From Vibrio sp. B1FLJ16 (GTDB lineage Bacteria; Pseudomonadota; Gammaproteobacteria; Enterobacterales; Vibrionaceae), in assembly GCF_905175385.1 (NCBI RefSeq), contig NZ_HG992750.1, positions 1,488,001 through 1,552,000 on the forward strand: DNA of 64,000 bases. Direction: 5' to 3'. Positions within the stretch are counted from its first letter, which is position 1. Each line of letters opens with the position of its first letter. The translations under genes and the position numbers were made by a program. Shown one piece after another: positions 17,962 through 25,209 of the stretch. The notes under the pieces were generated by a model that made no database searches, was not told where the DNA came from, and was given only the letters and a program-made list of their open reading frames with translations.

Positions 17962-18395
17962 TAGCTGCCCTGCCCTAGTTTTAGCAGGCCTTGCTGCATA
18001 CTTTTCACGTTAGCAAGCACCTCAACGTTAGTTTCAAAACTGCGGGTCGCCGACATCATGTCCGCCATTTCGGACACAACATCAATATCCGGGTAGTAAA
18101 CGTAACCTTCATCGTTTGCCAGAGGATGACTCGGCTCAAAGCGCTTTTCTGCTTCACCGGCACTTTGTACAACGTCTACGATTTTCACTTCAGCACTTGG
18201 GTACGCGTCGTTACTCATAGCAAGTTGCGACTTGCCGTAGACAGTAGCAAAAACAGGTTTCAGCGCTTTATACGCATCATCAGGGTTTGCGGATACGGCA
18301 TCCGCATTCGCAAGGTTACTTGCCACCGTATTCAGACGTACGGTCTGCGCATTCATTGCGGAACCTGCGATGGAGTAAATATCAGTAAATGACAT
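17961..18395 (-). CDS. flgC: lateral flagellar proximal rod protein FlgC
   Basis: A 144-residue rod subunit. N-terminus MSFTDIYSIAGSAMNAQTVRLNTVASNLANADAVS and C-terminus YPDIDVVSEMADMMSATRSFETNVEVLANVKSMQQGLLKLGQG are characteristic. It starts two bases after the flgB stop, pointing to tight coupling. Confidence 0.95.
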   Translation of the reverse strand: MSFTDIYSIAGSAMNAQTVRLNTVASNLANADAVSANPDDAYKALKPVFATVYGKSQLAMSNDAYPSAEVKIVDVVQSAGEAEKRFEPSHPLANDEGYVYYPDIDVVSEMADMMSATRSFETNVEVLANVKSMQQGLLKLGQGS

Positions 18396-18397
18396 GC

Positions 18398-18742
18398 TTA
18401 GCGTCCTTCTATTGCTCTTGCTAACCCGTTAAATTTCATATTAAGAAACGTCAGGCTAGTCTGAAAATCCATACTGTTTTGTGTAAACTTTCCTTGCTCA
18501 ACACTAAGTTCCACAGTGTTGCCATCCTTGCTGTTCTGGAATGGAATCGCATATTGAGTCGATACCTGCATCTTGGGTGCAGAGGACATCTCGCTCATTA
18601 CCGTGGTAAAGCTGAGGTCTTTTGCTAAATACCCTGGGGTATCAACATTCGCTAGGTTACTCGCCAGGACTTTGGTACGCTGAACGCGAAAATTCAGAGA
18701 GTCCGGGTGTACACCCAACGCATTTTCAAAATTGATAGCCAT
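18398..18742 (-). CDS. flgB: lateral flagellar proximal rod protein FlgB
   Basis: A 114-residue rod subunit, first gene of the - strand operon running to flgL. The motif NFRVQRTKVLASNLANVDTPGYLAKDLSF and the terminal FQTSLTFLNMKFNGLARAIEG fit FlgB; the protein is a little shorter than the 130-138 residues of polar FlgB. A sigma-54-like promoter lies 41-57 bases upstream (18784-18799). Confidence 0.94.
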   Translation of the reverse strand: MAINFENALGVHPDSLNFRVQRTKVLASNLANVDTPGYLAKDLSFTTVMSEMSSAPKMQVSTQYAIPFQNSKDGNTVELSVEQGKFTQNSMDFQTSLTFLNMKFNGLARAIEGR

Positions 18743-18783
18743 GCATTTTTCCCTTGAGGTTGGCTCGAATACCCAGAGATAGA

Positions 18784-18799
18784 AACAAAATGCATGCCA
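18784..18799 (-). promoter_or_regulatory. sigma-54-type promoter for the flgB operon
   Basis: Read on the - strand, the sequence is TGGCATG-CATT-TTGTT. This matches the sigma-54 consensus TGGCACG-N4-TTGCW in spacing and in all but two positions (T for C in the -24 part, T for C in the -12 part). Lateral flagellar middle genes in V. parahaemolyticus depend on sigma-54 and LafK, so this is the expected type. It overlaps the upstream end of flgA, including the ATG at 18794. Confidence 0.65.
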
Positions 18800-19618
18800 A
18801 AAAATAAGGTCTTAAAAAACAAGGTGTTAAAAACAGCAAGGAACCCTAACTTCCTAGTTGCGGAAGTGGATTTAGGGAAGAGGAAATCGCTGATTTCCTC
18901 CGTAATAAAGGTGGGAACGCTCTGCCTGTCACTGCATTTTTCATCACTGACAGCAGCGGAACAGACCATGTCTGTAGAAGCGATCCAGCAAGCGGTAAGC
19001 GATGATTATGAACAAGAAGTCAGCCATCTGGCTCATGTAAATGGCTGGCAGGACTACGAGCTAAACTATGAGGTAAGAATACCAGGTTCAGCGAACCATC
19101 TGCCCGTTTGCCCGGAGCCTTTGGTGATCACCGGACGAGATAATCAATCCATACCGGTAGGAAACCTGAAGCGTGCAGTGAGCTGTGAGACCCCGGAAGT
19201 ATCGTGGCGTATCAATACCGCAATAAAAGCGGCGCTGAATTTAGAGGTTGTCGTCGCCAATACGTTAATCCAAAGAGATGAAGAACTCTCATACAGTGTA
19301 CTTCGACTGGAAAGGCGTACCCTGACCCGCCCGGAAGACTTCTTCTCATCCATTGCCCAAGCGGCGGGTAAACAGGCATCGCGCCGGATCCGTAACGGAC
19401 AGCTAATCAACCCTAACTCCGTCAGTGCCGCGGACTTTGTAAAGAAGGGCAATCAGGTAGTCATCATTGCATCTAAAGATGGCTTTACAGCCAAAACCAA
19501 AGGTGTAGCTCTTGAGGACGGAGTGAAAGGTCAGCAAATAGATATCCAGAACAGTACTTCCGGCAAGAGCATCAAAGCAGTGGTCATCGGGCTTAACCAG
19601 GTACAAACGCAGTTCTGA
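18794..19618 (+). CDS. flgA: lateral flagellar P-ring chaperone FlgA (start uncertain)
   Basis: A periplasmic chaperone for FlgI assembly. The SAF/FlgA C-terminal domain is clear (LVVTN-like segment LEVVVANTLIQRDEELSYSVLRLERR, then GKQASRRIRNGQLINPNSVSAADFVKKGNQVVIIA and GVALEDGVKGQQIDIQNSTSGKSIKAVVIG). With the ATG at 18794 the protein has 274 residues and an unusually long, basic stretch (KNKVLKNKVLKTARNP...) before the signal-peptide core VIKVGTLCLSLHFSSL. That ATG lies inside the divergent sigma-54-type promoter, so the real start may be a downstream GTG. It is read divergently from flgB. Confidence 0.88.
   Translation: MPKNKVLKNKVLKTARNPNFLVAEVDLGKRKSLISSVIKVGTLCLSLHFSSLTAAEQTMSVEAIQQAVSDDYEQEVSHLAHVNGWQDYELNYEVRIPGSANHLPVCPEPLVITGRDNQSIPVGNLKRAVSCETPEVSWRINTAIKAALNLEVVVANTLIQRDEELSYSVLRLERRTLTRPEDFFSSIAQAAGKQASRRIRNGQLINPNSVSAADFVKKGNQVVIIASKDGFTAKTKGVALEDGVKGQQIDIQNSTSGKSIKAVVIGLNQVQTQF
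18880..18900 (+). promoter_or_regulatory. hairpin in the 5' part of flgA
   Basis: GAGGAAATC (18880-18888) and GATTTCCTC (18892-18900) form a perfect 9-bp stem with a 3-base loop. The left arm is part of an SD-like purine run (AGGGAAGAGGAAA), so the hairpin could mask a ribosome site if flgA starts downstream. It may also be chance. Confidence 0.35.
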
Positions 19619-19743
19619 TCCGTTGCAAGCAGATCGATTCTCAGAGCAGGTAATAAAAACTTAAAAAAATATCGATCAGGAATTAATTTTTCCGCTTTTT
19701 AGCCGCTTTAAAAGAATAACAGCGAAAAATTCAGGAGAGTGAT

Positions 19744-20025
19744 ATGAAAATTGAAAAAGTGACAGGCGGGCAATTAACCCAAACCAAATTTAATCAAGAG
19801 TCCAGCAAAGCGATTGAAACGGCACCTTCAAAAAAGGTAGCGGAAGCAACGCTAAACGTGAATACTGCCTCTCTGGACAAAGCAATGGTTGAGATGGAAA
19901 CACTACCGGATGTAGACATGGCGAAAGTTGAAAAAATTCGTAATGCGCTTGCCCGTGGTGAACTTAGTCTAGATGCTAAGGCTCTTTCTCAGGCTGTAAT
20001 GCAATTCCATACCGGTCACGAATAA
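19744..20025 (+). CDS. flgM: lateral flagellar anti-sigma-28 factor FlgM
   Basis: A 93-residue protein, largely disordered at the N-terminus (MKIEKVTGGQLTQTKFNQ) with a helical C-terminal half (DMAKVEKIRNALARGELSLDAKALSQAVMQFH) that fits the sigma-28-binding region of FlgM. It should hold LafS until the hook is complete and then be exported through it. SD CAGGAGAG lies 6 bases upstream. It is 125 bases after flgA and 16 before flgN. Confidence 0.92.
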   Translation: MKIEKVTGGQLTQTKFNQESSKAIETAPSKKVAEATLNVNTASLDKAMVEMETLPDVDMAKVEKIRNALARGELSLDAKALSQAVMQFHTGHE

Positions 20026-20041
20026 TTACAGGGATAACGTC

Positions 20042-20479
20042 ATGGCCTCTGAAAAGCAGTTACTGATACAGGGATTTATCCAATCAATCAGCGAAGACAT
20101 TAAACTTTATCAAAAGTTAATGGTTTTGCAGCAAAAACAAAGTGCCTTGTATCTGAACTTCGATGCTGCCGCTTTGAGTGAAAATGTAGATCAGCAAACA
20201 CCGGTTCTAGACCAGCTTAACCGTAATGCAGTTAAGCGCACTCAGTGCATGCTCAAACTGGGTCTGCCAGCGGATGAAAAAGGCGTTAGTAAAATATTCT
20301 CGATACTGCCGGAGAAGCTCAGACTTGCCGTGACAAAACAGTGGCGTCACTTAGAAACACTCATTAAGCAATGCCAGCAATACAATCAAAAGAACGGTCA
20401 AAGCTCAGCTTCATTCCATGAGCTAATGAGTGAGTTCACTAATGCCTCTCCGGACACTTACGAAGATTTGTTAGTTTGA
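20042..20479 (+). CDS. flgN: lateral flagellar export chaperone FlgN
   Basis: A 145-residue, mostly helical cytoplasmic protein (QGFIQSISEDIKLYQKLMVLQQKQSALYLNFD...) that fits FlgN, the chaperone of FlgK and FlgL. Identification rests on size, helical character and position after flgM, since FlgN sequences are poorly conserved. Its TGA overlaps the ATG of the lytic transglycosylase gene (TGATG). Confidence 0.85.
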   Translation: MASEKQLLIQGFIQSISEDIKLYQKLMVLQQKQSALYLNFDAAALSENVDQQTPVLDQLNRNAVKRTQCMLKLGLPADEKGVSKIFSILPEKLRLAVTKQWRHLETLIKQCQQYNQKNGQSSASFHELMSEFTNASPDTYEDLLV

Positions 20480-21195
20480 TGGCTTGCCGTCCTTTCTGGA
20501 ATTTTCCAGTTTTTTTCCTGCCACGTTCCCTGCGTCTGGCAGGTTTCTTTATTTTTGTCGTTTTTTGTCAGACAACGTCCGCGGCACCTTCTCAGTCTGC
20601 TATTGATACGGAACTTAAAGTACTCAGCCCCTATCAAGTTCAGATACAACAAAGGCTAGACTCAAACCTATCTTTAATTAATCAGATATTTTCGATATTA
20701 GATAAGCGCAAGCTGCCAGAAGCCTTCGTCTTAGTGCCAATGCTGGAATCGTCATACAGAGCAGATGCCGTTTCGCACGCCAATGCTGCTGGCCTTTGGC
20801 AACTGATACCTTCAACAGCAAAACGATTTGGGTTGATCGTTGAGGAGAACAGGGACGAGCGTTTTAATATCAGCGCAAGTTCGCTAGCCGCGACCAGCTA
20901 CCTGGCCTTTTTATACCAGAAATTTGAAGGTAATCTGGCCCTGACTTTAGCGGCTTATAACGCAGGGGAAGGGAGAGTTGCCAGAGCGATTAAACAAGCT
21001 AACAGCCGAAACTTCGCTAATCTGAAACTACCTCAAGAAACAAGACAATACGTCGCTCGGTTTTATGCCTTACAGTCCATCATCAACATCAGCAAACTGC
21101 GTAACCATAACAAAGCAACACTATTCCTGTATGGTTCACAAAGTAGCGGTCCTTTAATCAACTTAGCACCACTACCTCCACTCATCTCTCTTTGA
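20479..21195 (+). CDS. lytic transglycosylase (SLT domain), coupled to flgN
   Basis: A 238-residue exported enzyme that cleaves peptidoglycan glycan strands with 1,6-anhydro product. A hydrophobic N-terminal segment (LAGFFIFVVFCQTTSAAP) serves as signal. The SLT catalytic motif is FVLVPMLESSYRADAVS with catalytic Glu90, then ANAAGLWQLIPSTAKRFG and LTLAAYNAGEGRVARAI, as in the MltD-like family; no LysM repeats. The ATG at 20479 overlaps the flgN stop. Because FlgJ here lacks a muramidase domain, this is the likely enzyme that lets the lateral rod pass the wall, analogous to SltF of Rhodobacter. Confidence 0.85.
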   Translation: MACRPFWNFPVFFLPRSLRLAGFFIFVVFCQTTSAAPSQSAIDTELKVLSPYQVQIQQRLDSNLSLINQIFSILDKRKLPEAFVLVPMLESSYRADAVSHANAAGLWQLIPSTAKRFGLIVEENRDERFNISASSLAATSYLAFLYQKFEGNLALTLAAYNAGEGRVARAIKQANSRNFANLKLPQETRQYVARFYALQSIINISKLRNHNKATLFLYGSQSSGPLINLAPLPPLISL

Positions 21196-21393
21196 TATTG
21201 CCAGTGAAACGAGAATCCTCCAATGTGGCAGAGACAGTGAGCTGTAGGATTTAAATAGACTCCCCTGACACTCTTAAACATGTAGTGTTACCTGATAGTC
21301 AATCTGTACCAAACACCATATAAATCATTACAGGACGAATAACAACGCTCCCGTTCGAACAAACGAACCTTTTGCTTTCTCCAAATAAAAAGC

Positions 21394-21428
21394 TTTCAGA
21401 GAGCAGGTGTTAAACCTGTTCTCTGAAA
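21394..21428 (-). terminator. rho-independent terminator of the adhesin gene
   Basis: A 15-bp stem (21394-21408 with 21414-21428, one G-T wobble) and a 5-base loop. On the - strand it is followed by CTTTTTA. It lies seven bases past the adhesin stop. Confidence 0.85.
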
Positions 21429-21434
21429 ACATAA

Positions 21435-22505
21435 TTATTTAAATAAATTTGTCGAGAACGTTGCAGAAAGACCCACAACCGGCTTGTTCCAATCATCCGC
21501 AGAACTTGCAGCAAGTGTTCCTTTAACAACCACGGCTTCGTTACCACCCATAAGTCCCATCGCCAGAGCTCTTTGATCATTATAAAACCCGACGCCGACT
21601 TGCACCGCTAAGTCACCATCCCAGTTAACCGGAGCGACCATACTAGCGGCTGCTGCGTTAGCGGCGATCATACCATCTAAGCGAGTAACATTTCGTTTAA
21701 GACTTGATACGTCTTTTTCTAGGTCAGTCACCCTCGAATCAAGTCCGGCAATTTGCACTGATTGTTCGGATTGCATTTGATATAAGTCATCACTAGCGGA
21801 ATATAGTTCGTTGATTGAAGTACGATTATCGACGATAGATGCCTGATTCGTACTGATGGCAGCGCTATTATCACTGATGGATGCCTCGTTCGTACTTATG
21901 GCCGTACTATTGTCACTGATAGATGCCTGATTTGTACTTATGGCCGTACTATTATCATTGATAGATGCCTGATTGGTGCTGATTTCAGTGCTATTATTAC
22001 TGATTGCAGCGCTATTCCCACTGATAAATTCTCGGTTAGCACTGATTTCATCACTATTTGCGCTCGTCGTTTCAGTAATCGCCGCAGCAGTTTCAGCAAT
22101 TGCTGTCTCAGTATCAGTAATGCGGGTGCTATTTGCCGATGTCTTTTCATCGAGAAGTTGACGGGTTGCTTCAGTATTCGCAGCAATAGCGTCCGTATTA
22201 GTAGCGATGGCATCGGCATTATCACTAATGGCATTCGCGTTAGCAGTGATATCATCTGCATTACTACTAATTGCATTCGTATTAGCAGTAATATCATCTG
22301 CATTATCACTAATGGCAATCGCATTATCAGCAATATCATCTGAATTATCACTAATGGCATTCGTGTTAGCGGTAATAGCATTAGTATTATTAGTAATCGC
22401 AATCTCATTTGCAGCAATATTAGCCGCATTAGTATCAACATCTGCTGCATACACGTTAGCTGCAAAACATGAAACGATAGACAAAGCTAAAATCGACTTT
22501 TTCAT
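21435..22505 (-). CDS. trimeric-autotransporter-like adhesin with heptad repeats
   Basis: A 356-residue exported protein. The signal peptide is MKKSILALSIVSCFAANVYA. The passenger is almost entirely heptad-like repeats of the types NADDITANTNAIS and STNQASISDNSTAI (about residues 25-245), predicted to form a trimeric coiled coil. A neck (SEQSVQIAGLDSRVTDLEKDVSSLKRNVTRLDGMIAANAAAASMV) leads into a C-terminal stretch of about 75 residues with the YadA-anchor pattern (DLAVQVGVGFYNDQRALAMGLMG...VVKGTLAAS...VGLSATFSTNLFK). It probably acts as a surface adhesin. It has no globular head. The repeats are 42 bp long in the DNA. Confidence 0.8.
   Translation of the reverse strand: MKKSILALSIVSCFAANVYAADVDTNAANIAANEIAITNNTNAITANTNAISDNSDDIADNAIAISDNADDITANTNAISSNADDITANANAISDNADAIATNTDAIAANTEATRQLLDEKTSANSTRITDTETAIAETAAAITETTSANSDEISANREFISGNSAAISNNSTEISTNQASINDNSTAISTNQASISDNSTAISTNEASISDNSAAISTNQASIVDNRTSINELYSASDDLYQMQSEQSVQIAGLDSRVTDLEKDVSSLKRNVTRLDGMIAANAAAASMVAPVNWDGDLAVQVGVGFYNDQRALAMGLMGGNEAVVVKGTLAASSADDWNKPVVGLSATFSTNLFK
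21835..22008 (-). repeat. four 42-bp tandem repeats in the adhesin gene
   Basis: The marker GCCT(G/C) recurs at 21841, 21883, 21925 and 21967, exactly 42 bases apart. Each unit encodes 14 residues of the STNQASI/DNSTAI type. The copies differ by only a few bases, so slippage or recombination could change copy number without breaking the frame. Confidence 0.85.
22216..22384 (-). repeat. second 42-bp tandem repeat block in the adhesin gene
   Basis: Units begin near 22216, 22258, 22300 and 22342 and encode the NADDITANTNAIS type of 14-residue unit. They are more degenerate than the first block and contain an inner 21-base (7-residue) periodicity. Confidence 0.8.
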
Positions 22506-23076
22506 TTTTAATGATTCCTTATCCAGTAAAACTAATGTTTGTATGCTTTAGTTTTCAAACAAATAGATTTAAGTCGCCATTTTTCCATTGAGGTAAATAG
22601 AGCATTTAGCCATCTAATACTTGCAAGAGAGTCCGTCTTGAACGTCTATCTTGCTTGTTAGTTTCCTTACTATTGGCTAACACTGATCTAACCACTGCCT
22701 GACCATTGTCACCTATCCCACGTTACTCAAACTGCATAAACGCCCTATATCAAACGTAGCATCATAGTCAAGAGATTGCATATTATTGTCGTAATATAAA
22801 ACGCTACTTCCAATAATACCTATAACTTAGTGTTAAAAGAGGCGACAACAAATAGGCACGCAATAAGCTCTCGTAGCTTAGGAAAAGACTGAACTGATTC
22901 AGGCTTTGCCACCCCGAGTGCAATAGGCCGGGAAGGTATTCCATGTCTGAACGAAAACTAATTTCATTCCCCACATAGCGTTACTATGCGGTGAAAATGG
23001 AGGGAGGGGGAGGATGTGAAGAGTGATCTGCTCTGATGGGCTTTCTTTGTCTGGCTTTACTGATTATTTAAATGAA
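22506..23076. other. long intergenic region with hairpin-rich segment
   Basis: About 570 bases with no supported gene. The part from 22864 to 22942 contains several short complementary pairs: TAAGCT/AGCTTA (22864-22880), CTGAA/TTCAG (22889-22902), CCCG/CGGG (22913-22932) and GGAA/TTCC (22931-22942). It could be a structured RNA or leader, but I could not match it to a known family. Confidence 0.35.
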
Positions 23077-23436
23077 TCATGAAAAGGATAGAAAAGGCGG
23101 AGCTCTGGGAACTGGCGTTTCAAATCGTACACTTAGAGCCAAAAAAGTGTAACTGTCAGAAATGACCAAGCTCAGTCGTGAAAGTATAGGTGTAGTTAGA
23201 AGTGAATCTTGATGGAAGGTAGAAAAGTGACTAAACGGACAAGGTTTGCCCTTGTGAGTGACAGAATTATCACCTTCTTCTATCTGAACTAGTTCGAAAC
23301 CATTTAACGTACAAAGTGTCGCCCACACACCCATGCTGTTACCATGAGCACTGATAACAGGCATTAGTGTAACCAGTACCCAACTTAACGCACTGGCAAA
23401 TAACATGGAGCGATAAAAAGGAATCAATCTACGCAT
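23077..23436 (-). CDS. DUF2946-like membrane-anchored protein
   Basis: A 119-residue protein with an N-terminal signal/anchor (FYRSMLFASALSWVLVTLMPVISA) and a cysteine pair in CTLNGFELVQIEEG...KPCPFSH, the pattern I associate with the DUF2946 family, whose members are often near copper or TonB genes. Function unknown. I use the ATG at 23436, so that the hydrophobic segment is N-terminal; the frame stays open to 23490. A terminator at 23532 lies upstream, after the cytochrome gene. Confidence 0.55.
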   Translation of the reverse strand: MRRLIPFYRSMLFASALSWVLVTLMPVISAHGNSMGVWATLCTLNGFELVQIEEGDNSVTHKGKPCPFSHFSTFHQDSLLTTPILSRLSLVISDSYTFLALSVRFETPVPRAPPFLSFS

Positions 23437-23531
23437 AACGGTGACTTTACAAATTTCACACAGCGTAACCAATTCTAAGCGCAGGCTCAATAAAGGGTTA
23501 CAGAATCACGGCTATTTTTCTGGCAGAGACA

Positions 23532-23559
23532 AAAAAGCTCGCGAAGTTGCGAGCTTTTT
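23532..23559 (-). terminator. rho-independent terminator after cytochrome b562
   Basis: AAAAAGCTCGC (23532-23542) pairs perfectly with GCGAGCTTTTT (23549-23559) around a 6-base loop. Placed 27 bases downstream of the cytochrome gene on the - strand. Confidence 0.9.
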
Positions 23560-23586
23560 CAATCATTGCTGTGCTGTCCATCAAAG

Positions 23587-23982
23587 TTAGCCGAACAGTT
23601 TGCTCCAGATACTTGGGTTACGCTTGTCATGATACTCTTCACGAAGACTATCAATCTCACGCAGCTGTGCTTTGGCTTCTTTCAGATTACCAGCATCCAA
23701 ATCTGCTTCGATTTTGTCCAGTGTTACCGACAATTTATTGAAACCTTCTAGGAAGGTATCAAACTTTTCAGGCGGGTAGTTACCACGCTTAGATTGTTCT
23801 ACAATCGCTTGCAAGCTATCAATGGCTGACTTCATGGTTTCAACATCCGACGCTTCAGCCGCTTGTTTGAAATCCATCTTCATCTGCTTCATGTTTTGTT
23901 TGAGATCGACCGCTTCCGCCATTGCGTAGCTTGAACCCAACGCAATCGCACACCCTAAAATTAAAGGACGTAACATCTTCAC
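23587..23982 (-). CDS. cybC: periplasmic cytochrome b562 family protein
   Basis: A 131-residue exported four-helix bundle. Signal peptide ends at SYAMA-EA (about residue 22). The likely haem ligands of cytochrome b562 are present: a Met in the first helix (DLKQNMKQMKMDF) and a His in the last (REIDSLREEYHDKRN). The haem would be bound without covalent links, as there is no CxxCH. Redox role unknown. Monocistronic, with a strong terminator. Confidence 0.85.
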   Translation of the reverse strand: MKMLRPLILGCAIALGSSYAMAEAVDLKQNMKQMKMDFKQAAEASDVETMKSAIDSLQAIVEQSKRGNYPPEKFDTFLEGFNKLSVTLDKIEADLDAGNLKEAKAQLREIDSLREEYHDKRNPSIWSKLFG

Positions 23983-24115
23983 TTCTCCATTTATAATGCC
24001 GAATTCTATGTCGGCTTTGCTTATCTCAGTTAACCTTCGCTCGGGATAACCGGATATTTGAGCACGCAGTGTACTGGAAACGCATTAATGCTGCATTCCC
24101 AAAATGTAATCTAGT

Positions 24116-24871
24116 TTATGCCTTGCGCATCTCGTCATACTCAGCAATAGAGTCACGTCCGCGCAACTCCAGGAAGGATAAAAACTGCTCCACCGAGGAG
24201 GTGATGACTTTTTCGCTCTTGATCCCGACTCTGTCCATTAGCTCTCCAACCAAATCAAGATTACCCACGTCGTGGCAAAAATGTGCGTCACTGCCCGTAG
24301 TAAAAAACACATCTTGCTCTTTACCTATCTGAGCAATCTCATGGCAACGATCAACGCTACCGACACGGCTGTTTCCTTTCAGAGTGGTGTTATTAATCTC
24401 AATCGCGACGTTATGTTGTTTCGCACACTGTAAAACCGCTTCAAAATCGAAATCAAAATTCGGGTTTCCCAGGTGCCCTAGCGCATCAACGCGACCGCTT
24501 TGAATCACATTAAGAAGAGCTTCAGTATGCGTTTCCTTATTGGAGGGAGAAAAAACAGGCTCGTGAAAACTGGCAATCACCCAATCCAGGTTACGGTCTA
24601 CTGATACCGGGATATCAATTTCCCCTTCCGTATTAAGAATGTTAGCTTCAACACCACGCACAATCGCGACACCTTCGAGAAAACGAGGCAGAATTTTTTG
24701 GTTGGAGAAAAACCAGTAGTGAGGTGCTCCCGGCATCGACTCTGCATGGTCAGTAGTACAAAACATGTCTAACCCGTTTTGTTTTGCCGACTTTGCATTT
24801 TCAATCAACGTACTATAGGCATGACCGCTGGCGTACGTATGTGTGTGAGTATCAACCTTAAATTTCATCAT
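24116..24871 (-). CDS. PHP-domain phosphatase (YcdX family)
   Basis: A 251-residue metal-dependent phosphatase. The trinuclear metal site is visible: [16 protein letters not shown] at the N-terminus, [43 protein letters not shown] and [13 protein letters not shown]. This set follows E. coli YcdX, which is linked to swarming; whether that holds here is not known. The ATG at 24871 has a GAGAG purine run upstream and is followed by another ATG. Confidence 0.88.
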   Translation of the reverse strand: MMKFKVDTHTHTYASGHAYSTLIENAKSAKQNGLDMFCTTDHAESMPGAPHYWFFSNQKILPRFLEGVAIVRGVEANILNTEGEIDIPVSVDRNLDWVIASFHEPVFSPSNKETHTEALLNVIQSGRVDALGHLGNPNFDFDFEAVLQCAKQHNVAIEINNTTLKGNSRVGSVDRCHEIAQIGKEQDVFFTTGSDAHFCHDVGNLDLVGELMDRVGIKSEKVITSSVEQFLSFLELRGRDSIAEYDEMRKA

Positions 24872-24905
24872 TATATCTCTCGGGGGCACAATCTTTCCGG
24901 TATTG

Positions 24906-24929
24906 TATACCCAAATGACCTCCGGGTGC
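24906..24929 (+). repeat. solitary end of the TATACCC repeat family
   Basis: Matches the terminal inverted repeat of the element at 27408 at about 20 of 24 positions. No matching opposite end is visible nearby, so this is a remnant. Confidence 0.5.
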
Positions 24930-25209
24930 GTATTTCAGGGAAAATGGGTTGACTGACAGACCCGGCCAAAGTCTTTAGATTGAATGGTTATAAACTAAAA
25001 ACAGTTAACAAAGTATATGAGCTGATAGCTGGGAGATAACTCGCAAACCGAGCGGCTTGGTTTGCGCCAGTGCGAATCGTCGTCAAATCGACTTTTCAAC
25101 ATTCACACAACTGCACTATGGTTATTGACGTTAAACACAGGCGATGTTGTGCTTGTCGGTGTCTTAGCTACAGTAAATACAACAACACAATAAAAACAAG
25201 GATGACGTT

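Noticed and set aside
21435..22505. CRISPR-like array, because of regular short repeats
   Set aside because: The repeats are contiguous 42-bp coding units without unique spacers, and the frame is open throughout with signal peptide and membrane anchor.
22861..22945. c-di-GMP-I or TPP riboswitch
   Set aside because: Single words match, but the order of conserved blocks and the paired elements do not fit either family. Kept only as an unexplained structured segment.
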